DNA of 64,000 nucleotides from Berberis thunbergii. Lineage: Eukaryota; Streptophyta; Magnoliopsida; Ranunculales; Berberidaceae. The stretch covers positions 78,571 to 142,570 of the forward strand of contig QNQO01007629.1 of NCBI GenBank assembly GCA_003290165.1, written 5' to 3'. The notes below the pieces were generated by a model. It saw nothing but the letters and a program-made list of their open reading frames with translations, was not told the origin of the DNA and made no database searches. Each line of letters begins with the position of its first letter. Position 1 is the first letter of the stretch. Positions 45,830 through 56,417 of this stretch are shown one piece after another. The position numbers were made by a program, and so were the translations under genes.

Positions 45830-47485
45830 CCTGTTACATTATATGTTACCAGTTACATATTGTAAGAGTGTTTGCGGTCGTGTATATTACGCCTTTTTCC
45901 CATGGGATATATTTGACATGCATTTGCCGGATTTATATGATAATGGAAGAAATTGACAATGAAAAAGAACTCTGAGCATACCTTGTTTTTTTTATCTTTT
46001 GACCTCTCAAAGTTTCTGGGTTCTCAAAAAAGTTTACACCTAAACTTAATCTTTCTTAAATAATTCTATAATCCAAATGTCAGTTAAAGATACTCTCCAA
46101 CACGAAGAGATTTTCAGATAGTCGATAACCAAGAGATAGTGTCATCTATGATCCTACAGTTATTAGCTATTAAATACGTTATAGAACTTATTTATTTGTA
46201 AGCATAAAAGGATCTGGTTTCTATCCTTGTTTTTATCAAAGCAACTAGAATAATGTACATTGTTGTCCATTGCTATTGGAGATGAATTTTATATTTGCTA
46301 AGACAAGATGTGCTTAAAGAAAGACAGAAATGACTCAGAAGCTTTGACCCTATTGTTTTTGTTCTTTTCTTGGCTCTTTTATTCACTTCTATACTTCTTT
46401 CCATTCAAAGCACAATTCAGACTGGTCAACTATTGCGAAGATACAAATGTGAAATCATCACCATCATCTTATAGACCCTCAAGGTCCATGACCTCAGGCA
46501 CTTCTTGACCATCTTCCTCTTCGTTATCTAGATCATTGATTCGGTGTTGAAGTTATTAATTGTCCCTAATTCATAAGGATCTCCATATAGTTGGATTGTT
46601 ATCCAGCACGACCTTATAGACCCGTTTCAAATGCTCAAAAGCTATTTGACCTGTAGCATTTTCAGCATGGGTTGGTTACAAAGGGCCAAATACTCACCTA
46701 GCTGACGCTCATCAAACATTTCAACACTCCCTGATAAATTGGTGGATCTTCAGAGGAACAAGTTCTAAAAAGCTCGTTCAATAGGGAAACAAGCTCTAAA
46801 AAGAAGTCAGGTGCTAGCTCTGCTGGTATCACAATCGAGGATTCGAACCCTAAACCAAACACGAAAATAAACAAGCATGTGGTGTTTTAGCTAGCTTTCA
46901 TTCGAACCTGGGTAAACAACAAAACAAAAGACTTGATTCTTTTTTTTTTGGAAAAGTGAGCCAGGTTTAGTTAGGATACCTAAACCCTTAGAAAGTGAGA
47001 TTACATTCTGATATATTTTTTCCCTATTACATCTTCATGTTTCACATCTTCAGCAAATGAACTAGGAATTACTTTAAATAATTGGATATAACCTTGCTAG
47101 GTGGTCAGCCACCCTGTTTGTCCCTCTAGTGGTGCTGAATGCTGAATTCTTCTAACTTGTGGGCTCTCAGTTAATTCTTCTGAAAAGGTGAGAGTATGGA
47201 GTGTGCATATGTAGAATCAGATGATGACCTTTTTCAAGAGAGTGATTAATTATGGCTACAAAACCATGTGTCATCTTGAACAAGATATGCGCCTTTCAAT
47301 CAAGGTCGATGTTTAGTGAGAACGAAGAATGGCATATATACCTTTGGAATTCTAATTTTGATGCTGCACTTTTGTGCCTCTTTCTTTATAATGGGATCAA
47401 CAATTTTGATCTTACTTAGCCATAAAGGTGGATCATTAGATGCATAAGTTAGTGCTAAATCCACGGTGGGACGAGATTTAGTTTC
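45830..47485. other. Intergenic sequence between the VTL gene and CACTA element 2
   Basis: There is no supportable gene. A T-run at about 46939-46949 followed by GGAAAAGTGAGCCAGGTTTAG resembles the 3' end of the SINE at 45629 (minus orientation) and may be a second, truncated copy. Two B-box-like TTCGAAC motifs lie upstream at about 46854 and 46903. Otherwise AT-rich sequence. Confidence 0.4.
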
Positions 47486-47499
47486 AATCACTACAAGAA

Positions 47500-47735
47500 A
47501 AATTGTGATCCATAGCGTTTAAAAACCACTATGGTAGGATACCATAGCGGTTTAGTAACCGCTATGACAGCCGGCGCTATAATAGACCCAGGGGATATTA
47601 TAGCGGTTTTAAAACGCTATGGTAAGTTTGGCTTTTATAGCGTTTCAAAACCGCTATGGTATCCTCTTCCATAGCGTTTTAAAAACGCTATAGTAGACTC
47701 TAAAACCGCTATGGTAAGTATACATAGCAATTATT
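47500..47735. repeat. Left subterminal repeats of CACTA element 2
   Basis: Short palindromic units CATAGCGGTTT...AACCGCTATGG recur about every 20-40 bp in both orientations. The right end (about 52275-52360) has fewer and more degenerate copies (CATAGCACAAATTG, AACGCTATATTT). Confidence 0.8.
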
Positions 47736-47999
47736 ATTATTTATTTTTTTTAAAACTATCAAATGACTTTTTATTACATCTTATCATGTATGCATTAGCC
47801 TAAGCACTCGAAATTCATTGTGACAAAGACAAGAAACACCATGTTGGTGATCAAGCTGTATTATTTTCACTTCCTTTTGCTAAAAGAAATGTTGAATGAT
47901 CTAAACATTTTTGTGATGATGAATGTACATAATGTTTCAAGGGAAAAAGGGAACGAAAGCAACGACATAATTTTTGTGATGATGAATGTACATAATGTA

Positions 48000-48145
48000 C
48001 AAACTCTTATTAATCTACACTTGCAACAACAACAACGACAGCAGAAACAGCAACATCAACAGCAACAGCAACAGGGGCTATCGACAGCAATAACAGCAAC
48101 GATAGCAACGACAGCAACAGCAACAGCAACAGCAGCAGATGAAAC
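48000..48145 (+). repeat. CAA/CAG microsatellite within CACTA element 2
   Basis: A run of CAACAACAACGACAGCAGAAACAGC-type triplets at about 48022-48142. It is open as a poly-Gln/Thr frame on the plus strand (47820-48203), but no conserved domain is seen and I do not call a gene. Confidence 0.7.
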
Positions 48146-48312
48146 AAATTCCCCAGTTTTCCCAACAGCTGAAAGTCCTCGTAGGGCGAAAAATGTGGTG
48201 TAGATGAAACAAATTCCCTAGTTTCCATACCTGTGAAAGTATATCTTCAATTTATTACATGTTTTTCTGTAGGTGTGGAAAGTTTTTTTATAATTAAACC
48301 ATTGAACATACC

Positions 48313-48731
48313 ATGAACCATCAGGCATTTGAATCTCTTCAATGAATCGTACTGCTTTTGAAATCGAAAGGTCGATTTCTTCCTTCCATTTTCCTGGATA
48401 TAACTTCTTGAACAAGACTAGAGCATGAATTGCCGATGCAGCGCATTCAACGTACCTGAGGTATGACTCCATTGGCATTAATGAGTAAAAATAAGTCATA
48501 ACACTCAATAAGGAAATTGATGAAGTAAGATTGCTTACTCAAACTCAAAAACAAGGCCATGAAATAGTTATGTTGGATTTAGAACCTACAAAAATGATAA
48601 TTGAACATCTCAAATACTCTGTGAATTGTAGGTGAGAAATGTATGCTACTATTTTGATTTGTGTAAAAGTTCACCTCTAGCCAATCCAGTCCAGTCGGTG
48701 GCTCCCCCACTGTGAAACCACCTTTTCCACC
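48313..48731 (-). pseudogene. Captured exons of an oxidosqualene cyclase
   Basis: Two minus-strand exons are seen. The upstream one (about 48731-48676) encodes GKGGFTVGEPPTGLDWLE, aligning with the NGGFxxWEPAxxxEWLE segment. The downstream one (about 48457-48313) encodes YVECAASAIHALVLFKKLYP, then AVRFIEEIQMPDGSW, including the QW motif (QxPDGSW) of triterpene/sterol cyclases. Borders show CAG acceptors and donors GAG|GTGAAC and TG|GTATGT. The DCTAE catalytic motif lies on other exons and is absent. The parent enzyme cyclises 2,3-oxidosqualene; this fragment cannot. Which cyclase type is not decidable here. Confidence 0.82.
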
Positions 48732-49246
48732 CTGCCACCATGTCAAATGGGTAAACATCAAATGTGACTTATGAACCAATGCACAGCTAAATTAGGGAAT
48801 ATTACAATTTCTCCAGTTCCTGCAAGCTACCCAAGTTTTGTATCTGCCCCGTAAGTAACGTGTTGTGTAAATCCCTGAATTATATTCCAGCAAATCTTAT
48901 TAGAAAAATAGCATAAAGAAACTTTGCATAGAAAATATGCTATTAATCTACTACTGATATGAAAAAGTTGGAAACCAGCATAGATAATATTGATATTAAG
49001 TTTGTGTTTGTGTACAATGGAAACCATGCGTTGGCATATGCAAAAAATTTAGTAACCATTTCAAAGAAAATGAATTCCCATTTCAAAGGGAAAAACATGA
49101 TTTAGTTATTTTTCGCATCAATGAGTGGCTTCAATACAAATTTAGTACAATCTAGTGATAATTCATAAACTTTCTTAAAAAAAAATTCCCATTGCAGATA
49201 AAGACACCTTAAGAGTGAATTCATATTCAAAGAGCTTACAATGTTT

Positions 49247-49506
49247 TAAGATCTAGCAAATCTCCAAAAGTTGGGTTGATTGACCTCAAATCAATGTCGG
49301 AAAGCTCCCTAATATTTGTCAATAAAAATGAACTCTACATGAATACATGATAGCACAATGAATCGTTTGTTAAAAAGAGAAAAATGAGTAAAATAAATCA
49401 ACATAAATATTATGCTCACAGTGATGTAACAAGACTTCCTTCACAGCCAATATGTTTCCATGGTGTTGGCAAGCATGGATCATCATGCCAGTCTAAATCC
49501 AAGCTA
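49247..49506 (-). pseudogene. Captured exons of a malectin-like/LRR protein
   Basis: Minus-strand exon one (about 49506-49424) encodes DWHDDPCLPTPWKHIGCEGS and LVTSL, the Asp-Pro-Cys hinge motif found before LRRs. It ends at donor CT|GTGAGC. Exon two (about 49307-49247) starts after TATTAG and encodes ELSDIDLRSINPTFGDLLDL ending at TT|GTAAGC. Joined across the intron they keep phase. This resembles plant di-glucose-binding/malectin proteins with a short LRR region, cell-surface or secreted in the family. Only these exons are present. Confidence 0.68.
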
Positions 49507-49620
49507 ATAGATTGTTGGATAACTTGAAGTGATGGAATATAAAAACTGGAATATATGAGCTAAATTTAAACTGAAATAATGTCAAGAACATCATCAGTTA
49601 AGTGTACCAACAAACATTAC

Positions 49621-49932
49621 CTTCTCAATGGGCTTTTTTCCTTCTTGATCATATTGTTTTGAAGATCCTAAGATTCCTTGAGACAGATCTTCTGACTGAA
49701 GAAGGGAAATTAGAAATAAGATTTAAAAGAATTGGAATAAGAAGAGCTTTACTAGAGATATATGTTCTAACATTAACATTTAGTAAACACAAATAGATGA
49801 AGTTCAACCTTGTTGTCAAGATTCGAGTCCATCTCCACAAGCGACGAAGCGCCAGTATTTGGACTGACATTGATCTTGAAGGAATCTGACCACATGCTAG
49901 CCTAGTGAGCTGGTTCATGTAACTCCATGTTT
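49621..49932 (-). pseudogene. Captured N-terminal exons of a TGA-type bZIP transcription factor
   Basis: Minus-strand exon one (about 49932-49810) encodes MWSDSFKINVSPNTGASSLV and EMDSNLDNK, preceded by HEPAH*A, matching the YEPVHQxxMW motif near the N-terminus of TGA1/TGA4-like factors. The Gln codon is now TAG. Exon two (about 49696-49621) encodes SEDLSQGILGSSKQYDQEGK and KPIEK, the segment just before the basic region, ending AAG|GTAATG. The basic-leucine zipper and DOG1 domains are missing, so no DNA-binding protein can be made. Confidence 0.78.
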
Positions 49933-50189
49933 CTGAGGATATAAAAATTATAGAAGCAACTTTAAATCACAACAAATTTTCAACATGATAAGAATATGAA
50001 ATAATTAAAAATATAAAATTCTACCATTGAAAAAAAGGCTCCGCAGCAATGACGCCTCACCTTGCCAAGTTGGTAGGCGCCTAGGCGGAATTGGAGCCTT
50101 GCAGCTAACAACGTATTTTGCCCATGTCTTTATTTTCAAATGCTCTGCAATATTTATATAAAATTTGATCTAATTCGAAAGAAGATATT

Positions 50190-51392
50190 ACCTTATAACC
50201 ATAGTTGCGATAACGGCTTTCCTTTTTGGCATGTGCTAACACAATCCAGTACACATTCAGCAAGTTGTTTCTCCACGTCTTCCACAGGAAGGCAGGCATC
50301 AACATTCTGCATGTGGAACAAGAAAATCTTAATGAATGTTTTAGAAAGGAAACCAAATATTAAAGACTGGTCTAACTAGCATGCTTAGCAACCCGAAATC
50401 AGAGAAAAATAAAATGAAGAAAGAAGAACAAACCAGTCTATCAGACAGATTGCCTTGTTAAATCCGTCCCTCTAACAATCTAAAGTTAAACAACCTCTGA
50501 AAAACAAGAAGAGATACAAAAAGCGTTTTATATGAAAAGCCCCAAAAGATTCGGCTCCATAACCAGTCTTGCAAAACAAAATCACAAAACCAAAAACCTA
50601 TTAAACCACAAATCAAAAAAAAAAAAGGTATGAAAAATTTCTCATGACTGACCGTTTTGATCTCAATCGCAATGAAACTGGTTGCAACCTCTGCTCGAGC
50701 TGGAAGAAAATATGCATACACAGGGAAACAAGCACTAAAATAAGCAACAAAAGAAGAAACAGAGATTGAGAAGAGAAAGAAACCCAAAGCTTCTCTTGAG
50801 CTCCACAGATGATCAGATCAGAACCAACAGACATAAATCCCTCTTAACCACCTTCTTATTGCTCTATTCCTCTAATCACCACCACCAACAACAAGAACCT
50901 CTTTTATTCTTTTCTCTTCACTTCCATTCTCTCTACAAATTGTACCAACAAACTAAAACATATATAAGTAACAAATCAACAAGGCAACAACAACAACAAC
51001 AAGAAGGAAATTATAAATCTATGGCTACAATTAACAAAAACCCATCTAGCCTAATCTTTCTCTCCATGGATCACCTCTCTCTCACGCTCGCTCTCACGCT
51101 CTTTGACCTAAAATAAAGCCCTAATCTCAAGCAGAAAGAAAGCAATCACAAGAGCCACAAATAACCAATCTATCAAATTTCACAAACTAAGGTAACTTTA
51201 CCACCATCAAATTCACTCCAAAGAGTGTTTGATTGATTGATTCAACATAAACCCTAAAGAAGAGAAACTATCATCATCACATCATATAACATCAACATAA
51301 ACCCTAGATTGTTCTTCTTTTCTAGATGAAAAGGGGGAGTCAATTGTTTGAGAAAGAGTTCACCAAATGGAACGAACATTCGCCCTCGCAAC
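50190..51392. other. CACTA element 2 interior, one unrecognised exon-like block
   Basis: On the minus strand at about 50307-50195, after CATGCAG, a frame reads NVDACLPVEDVEKQLAECVL and DCVSTCQKGKPLSQLW. It has exon-like composition but I do not recognise it. The rest (50310-51390) is AT-rich with pyrimidine-rich tracts and no supportable gene. Confidence 0.4.
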
Positions 51393-51824
51393 TCAACTAG
51401 GCAATTGCTGAGCCTCCTGTTGTTGCTCGTAGTTCAAAGGCCTCCTGAAGAGCATGATGTGTGGCTCTGGGCGGTGGATCGCGTAGTGCACCCATCCTCT
51501 GCTTTGCTGCACTCCAATCGCTCTCCATTCGTTCTTTTTTTTTTCATCAAATCACAATCAGATCCTCAATTCGATACTCCTCAGAAAAAAAAAATAAACC
51601 CCTAGAAATCAAGAAACTTACCTCAGAAAGAAGACGGTTCTTTGGAAGAAGTTTCGCCACTTCTGGAGGAAGAACCACATGCCTGAAAAACACACACAAA
51701 CAAAAAGCTTCAACTTTTTTTGTTTCTTTGTTTACAACAATATAAGGGAGAAGGAAGAGTGGTCTTGTTACCTGTACTCGAAGGTGTCATCGAAATACTT
51801 CTCGGAGTACTGAATCTGCCCCAT
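51393..51824 (-). CDS. CKS1: Cyclin-dependent kinase regulatory subunit CKS1, three exons, intact
   Basis: Exons on the minus strand: 51824-51772, 51682-51622 and 51533-51393. All introns are GT-AG (CAG|GTAACA, TTCAG|G, GAG|GTAAGT, AAAAAG|AAC) and the exons join in phase to 84 codons plus TGA. The protein starts [18 protein letters not shown], continues [20 protein letters not shown] and contains [20 protein letters not shown] and LFRRPLNY. The hinge HRPEPH and the phosphate-binding Arg, Ser, Trp residues are present. CKS docks on CDKs and binds phospho-threonine on substrates. No disabling change is seen. The gene lies wholly inside CACTA element 2, with a CT-rich leader (about 52060-52150). 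Confidence 0.93.
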
Positions 51825-52429
51825 TTCGCGTCGCTTAACTGATAAAATCTTAAGGATTGTTCGCTTTTTCTGAATATCTGCAAGACAAAATCGAAGAAGA
51901 ATTACGACACAGTGACGAGAAGAGTTCAAATTTCGAAAACCCTAAAACCGAAATTGGGGAAAGAGAGAGGAAATGCCTGGAGGAGTGAAAAGAGCAGTGT
52001 TTGAGAGAGCGAGCGTGAGATAGAGGTGATTTTTTCTCTTTGGATCGATCTCTCTTCCTTGCTCTCTCCCTTGATCTCTCTCCCTCAATCTGGCTCTCTC
52101 CCTTGCTCGCTCTCTCTCGGATCGATCTCCCTCCCTCGCTCTCTCTACCCTCTCCCTGTATTCCTTAATGAAAGAAATTGGAATTGGGTGCATGTTTTGT
52201 TAGAGAGTCGAGGGATTTTCTAAACTTCCAATTGAAATTCGAGTGGCGCCATAATTTTCATTTCCCGCTTTCAGTTCTATAGCATTTTTTATTGTAATCC
52301 TATTAAAAGAAGGTTTTTCATAGCACAAATTGAAAAAACGCTATATTTATGTGCTATTAAAGGGCACTTGTGTTGTAGTGAATGCACACATAAAACATGA
52401 GTGAAATTAGTTGAATCTTGAATGGGTGG

Positions 52430-53215
52430 TCAGGGACCATGCATTATGTGTATTTTGTCATGCAGATGATGATGTTGAACATCTATTTTTGGCTGCTATT
52501 TCTCTAGAGCCGTATGGTATTACTTATTGACTGTGATAGAATCTATATTGTTCGGTCATGGGACAAAGAAATCAGCTGCTTTGTTGATCTCCTTTATAGT
52601 AAGCATCCAATGGTCTAGTCCGGAGAGTGCACAGTCTTTAATGCATTCTTTCACTAGTATGGGAGGAGAAAAATGATGGGCTTTACAATGGGAAGCAATA
52701 ATCTCAGGATCATGTATATCACAAAATCTGCAAACAAGTAATGAAGAACATATCTTCCTTAAATTGCAATTCTGAAAATACAACAGCAGCAAGGAGTTTC
52801 CTGGAGAAGCGGTTTAGTGAGGTTGAGTTTATTCACAGATGTTCGGCAATGTGCAAATGGCTGAAACCTTCAGTTGGCACCTACATGATAAATACAGATG
52901 GTTCCTTATTAGGGCCTAATAGCAAGAGTTATGGTGCTATTGTTCGTGGAGAAATGGTGTTGCACTAATTGCTGGAGCTGGAGCTTCCCAACACCAGTCC
53001 ATTGTGCTTCCTTCGCTGAACAGCATAGAGCTTGGCTTGAAACTTTGAGAAAAGTTAAGTTTCTGCAGGTGAACATTATAGCAATATTTTTGTAGTGATT
53101 CAGATTCAGTATCGTATATTATTGGATATATTGGAAGTATCATGCCTCAAAAGATCACAGTATCAATAAATTGTCATCATTGATGAAGTTGAGGTATCTT
53201 CGGGTGTGGGGGTCA
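52430..53215 (+). pseudogene. Degraded zf-RVT / RNase H-like relic, LINE-type
   Basis: At 52430-52530 a frame reads CVFCHADDDVEHLFLAAIS, the CxxC...EHLFxxC pattern of the zf-RVT domain in plant non-LTR elements. At 52855-52970 another frame reads WLKPSVGTYMINTDGSLLGP and SYGAIVRGE, the start of an RNase H-like (RVT_3) domain with its first catalytic Asp in NTDGS. A shift then leads to IAGAGASQHQSIVLPSLNS. Many stops. Such pairs derive from LINE-type reverse transcriptase genes. No intact ORF or element end is seen. Confidence 0.6.
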
Positions 53216-53402
53216 AAGTGGCAAACCTTGTAGTATATAGCATTTAATTGTCTCAAATTTTGGTACTTGATCCATATCCTAAATTTTTCGATACATTTTT
53301 CATTAGACATAACAATTTACCCTCTTTTTCCAGACCGTTGATTACAGAAAGAGATTATTATACTATATCCTAAAGAGGCCATTCTTCTCTCGCTTTCTTA
53401 CT

Positions 53403-54331
53403 TTACGTAGCTGCACGGCGAGGAGTACTCTTTCTATTTTTGCGTCTTGGGATTGGGGTGAAGGAGCCAGAGCTGGCTCTGTTTCCATAAATTGAGCCAT
53501 TCTCTATGTCCATGGTGTCCGAACTAATGGGATTTTCTTCATCATCCACCTCTATAATTTCGTCCTCATTCGCCTCTATCATTTCAACGTCCTCTGCTGT
53601 GTCTCCCTCAACACGAACCAAACTGCTGGATGCATTTTGTCTACTATATTGGGAAATGAAAGTCACATCTTGGTGACCACGATTTTTCCATTCCAGCTGA
53701 TAGATAGTACATCAGAAATGATAATTTTACCGACGCTACAACTTTGACGTTTCTATAAAATGGGGGAAAGCCCAAGTACAAAAATTATATAGCAAAACAA
53801 AAATAAAATTTACCCGGCTATATATATATTGAACAAATAACTTACTTTGCACCCCAAACAGCAGAATCTGAAAGCCACTGAGATACCTCTGTGACAGATC
53901 TCACACTCCTTATTCCTTCCAGATCTTGCTTGCGCTCCTCTACCAACTCCCTTATGTGGTCTTTCCTTGAGAAAATATATTTTTGCTTTGTTTATTGTAT
54001 AGGGTTGAATATCTAAGGTGTCTATGTATTTACGCACGGCACTGGACCGTATGACTTCACTATGTGATGATCTCCTAACCTGCAACAATGACGATGAATT
54101 CATTACTCATCGCGTGAAAAAAATAAATAAAGAAAAAAAAACGGAAATTATACTAACTTGGACAACCCGGTGGTTGTTGTGAAGCTCATTACAACAATGT
54201 GAACAAATCGGATTCTCACTACAATCCATGCAGAAGAGGTTCCTACCATTCCCGGTTCGCGTGCTGTGAGCTTTACAGGGCTGGAAGTATTGTTTTGCCG
54301 TCAACATTTGAATCAACCACTCTGGAGCCAT
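53403..54331 (-). CDS. PLATZ zinc-finger transcription factor, three exons
   Basis: Exons on the minus strand: 54331-54158 (58 codons), 54079-53846 (78 codons) and 53696-53403 (97 codons plus TAA), joined in phase through GT-AG introns (CAA|GTTAGT, TTGCAG|GTTAGG, AAA|GTAAGT, ATCAG|CTGG). The protein is 233 residues. It starts MAPEWLIQML and carries the first zinc site CKAH-x11-CMDC-x5-CSHC with HNNHRVVQ, then RKYIDTLDIQPYTINKAKIY FLKERP, then the second site CEIC-x10-CCLGC. This is the PLATZ domain, plant-specific, binding A/T-rich DNA in the nucleus. The C-terminus is acidic then basic (PRRKNRKSTPRR). Intact; a likely host gene. TATA-like repeats lie upstream. Confidence 0.93.
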
Positions 54332-54399
54332 CGCACTTCACTATTGTGCTAAAAAAAAAAATTTAATGCCCAGAGTGAAGTGAGTGTTACAGTTTTTTG

Positions 54400-54422
54400 A
54401 AATATATATATATATGTATAAT
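54400..54422 (-). promoter_or_regulatory. Candidate TATA region of the PLATZ gene
   Basis: ATATATATATATATGTATAAT lies about 75-90 bp upstream of the PLATZ ATG on the minus strand, a plausible core-promoter position. It is also a simple repeat, so the assignment is tentative. Confidence 0.4.
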
Positions 54423-54424
54423 AG

Positions 54425-56143
54425 AGGAGCACTGAGAATGATTTAAGTAGATTTCATGTAATCTAAAAAAATCTCTCCAACAACTACAGTAAAATGTAAT
54501 CTATTAAAATCTTCCTTTTTTTGTTAACAAAACAGTGGATTGTTGATAAGTGGCACCCATAGACGTGCGATCTAATGAGAAACCGAAATCGCACAATTAA
54601 CCCATTAAAGATCCTACGCAATTGTTTGATTTTAATTTTGATTCATACACATAATAGACACAATATAGTATTTATTTTAATTTGTGCAGACTACAATGAT
54701 TACATAATTTAATGAGTTTAGGGTAATCATCAATGCATAATTTTTTTGTTTTAAGTAAGACATCTCAATGTAAAAGACTTATTTATAAGCATTAATCAGT
54801 GTTCTAAAAAGTGGTGAGTGGGCGCCGAATGGATGCTTAGCGCTTAGGCGATTTTAGGTTTTGTATTATAATTTTAATAATTTATAAAAATTAAACATAA
54901 TACTTTATCAATTACATCCAATTTAATGTCAAGATACATATGCAAAATTTATAATCATGAACAAAATTTATTAAAACTTAAATGACTGAAGTTGTTCATG
55001 ATGGGTATTTTATACAAAGTTGAATTTGTAGACAAATATCCAAACATACTCTTTTATTTTTCTTCAAATTGCATAAATGACCTCAGTCGTGTTTGATAAA
55101 ATCTACATTACTAAAATTAGTACCGGTAGATCCTTTGAGAATTTCATTAAGTAATCATCATTTACTACATTCGAACATATATTGAATAAAAAATAATTAA
55201 ATTATATTTTAAAAAAATAAGAAAACAATCAATTTTATTCAAATTAATCTTAGCATCCTCTTTCGTCGGCACAAGAACAACTAATCTCAATGAGTCATCA
55301 ATCATTGCTAATGGACCCAAACTAAAGATTACTCAATTTTTTCTGATTCTATGTCAACTTATCATTCTCACATTCACTTGTATTTCCTTGTACAGTGACT
55401 ATATAAGTAATAAAGCGAAAGGTTAGTAAGTCATTAATAACATCAACAAACAATATCATCCTCGAGACATATGCCTTCAAAAAGTTTCGCATAGGAAAGC
55501 CCAAAGACGTGGGCATGTCGTCATTTGACGTATTTTGTTTTAAGCAACCTCATTGAGGCATAAAGTTATACAAAACTTAATAACAACATTAATATGTGCT
55601 CAAATTTAAATTGTCATAGCATTTACAATTAAAAAAAAACTGTGATTATTGTTTCGTAGAAAGCAAGTAAAAATTTAACTGCCCTAGATTGCCCGAGTAG
55701 AAAACACTCCACCACAACTTTGCAGCCGATATATGGTGTTCTGAAAAAGAATGAATTAGTAGGCCTTTATATGTTCGTCTCATCTGTATCATTAATATGA
55801 TCAACCGTTAAAAATAAAATAAAAATTATACATAAATGCAACCTAGTTTTTGCCGAAAGTCGTACATTAAACATTATAATGTCAGCGTAAGGAGGTAGAT
55901 TTTCCCCCCAAAAAAAGTGATAGCTTACTGGGAAGAACTAAATGCAAAATAAGTTGATGGCAATCGTTATCTATAACTACTTAAAGCGTAAAGTTTAGTA
56001 GTTCATAACAAAATCACTAAATGCTCAAATTTTAAAATCCCATAACTTTTAAATATATACAAAGTAAAAACCATGAATATGAACAATGTCAACTGATATT
56101 TAAAACTAAATTGAAGTTAATTATTATATTATTTTATTACATT
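54425..56143. other. AT-rich intergenic sequence upstream of PLATZ
   Basis: No gene, RNA gene or bounded element is supportable. Numerous short A/T runs. A GC-richer patch at about 54811-54860 (GGGCGCCGAATGGATGC) has no clear partner. Confidence 0.5.
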
Positions 56144-56417
56144 TAACTTATAAAACAGGAAGGTGTTTGGGTTAGGAGATAAAAGACGGCTTAGATTTAA
56201 TTAAATATATGAATCTGACGGATCACATAGAACTCAAAGCACGAAAAGTGCATGGGTTTGATTCTCATACCCAACATTTTTATTTATTTATTTATTTTTC
56301 TTCAATTATTGATATTGGTGATTAGGCATATAAGTACGAAGGATGAAAACTTAAGGGTGATCATGTTTTGACAAGTTTTTAACTTTTATCGTACCAACGA
56401 CACGGGGAATACCCAAG

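Larger units (their letters stand above)
47489..52380. mobile_element. CACTA (En/Spm) DNA transposon carrying host genes, including intact CKS1
   Basis: The ends CACTACAAGAAAA... and ...TTGTGTTGTAGTG are inverted CACTA termini with a 3-bp TSD AAT (47486-47488 and 52381-52383). Subterminal repeats are ATAGCGGTTTTAAAACGCTAT-like, different from those of the element at 24565, so this is a separate family. No transposase is recognisable in 4.9 kb. The interior carries minus-strand exons of an oxidosqualene cyclase, a malectin/LRR protein, a TGA bZIP factor and a complete CKS1 gene. Flanking genes (VTL, PLATZ) lie outside. Confidence 0.88.

Noticed and set aside
46308..46508. 66-codon plus-strand frame near 46308
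   Set aside because: Hydrophobic followed by Ser-rich residues with no recognisable family; no promoter or homologue evidence.
47820..48203. Plus-strand poly-Gln frame
   Set aside because: Created by a CAA/CAG microsatellite; no domain, no splice or promoter context, and inside a CACTA element.
50766..51745. Plus-strand frames overlapping CKS1 exons and the pyrimidine-rich region
   Set aside because: They are antisense shadows of CKS1 exon 3 or low-complexity leader sequence.
51942..52193. Minus-strand Arg/Glu-rich frame (RERARERARLRERDQ)
   Set aside because: A translation of the CT/GA-rich repeat upstream of CKS1; more likely leader or promoter sequence than a protein.
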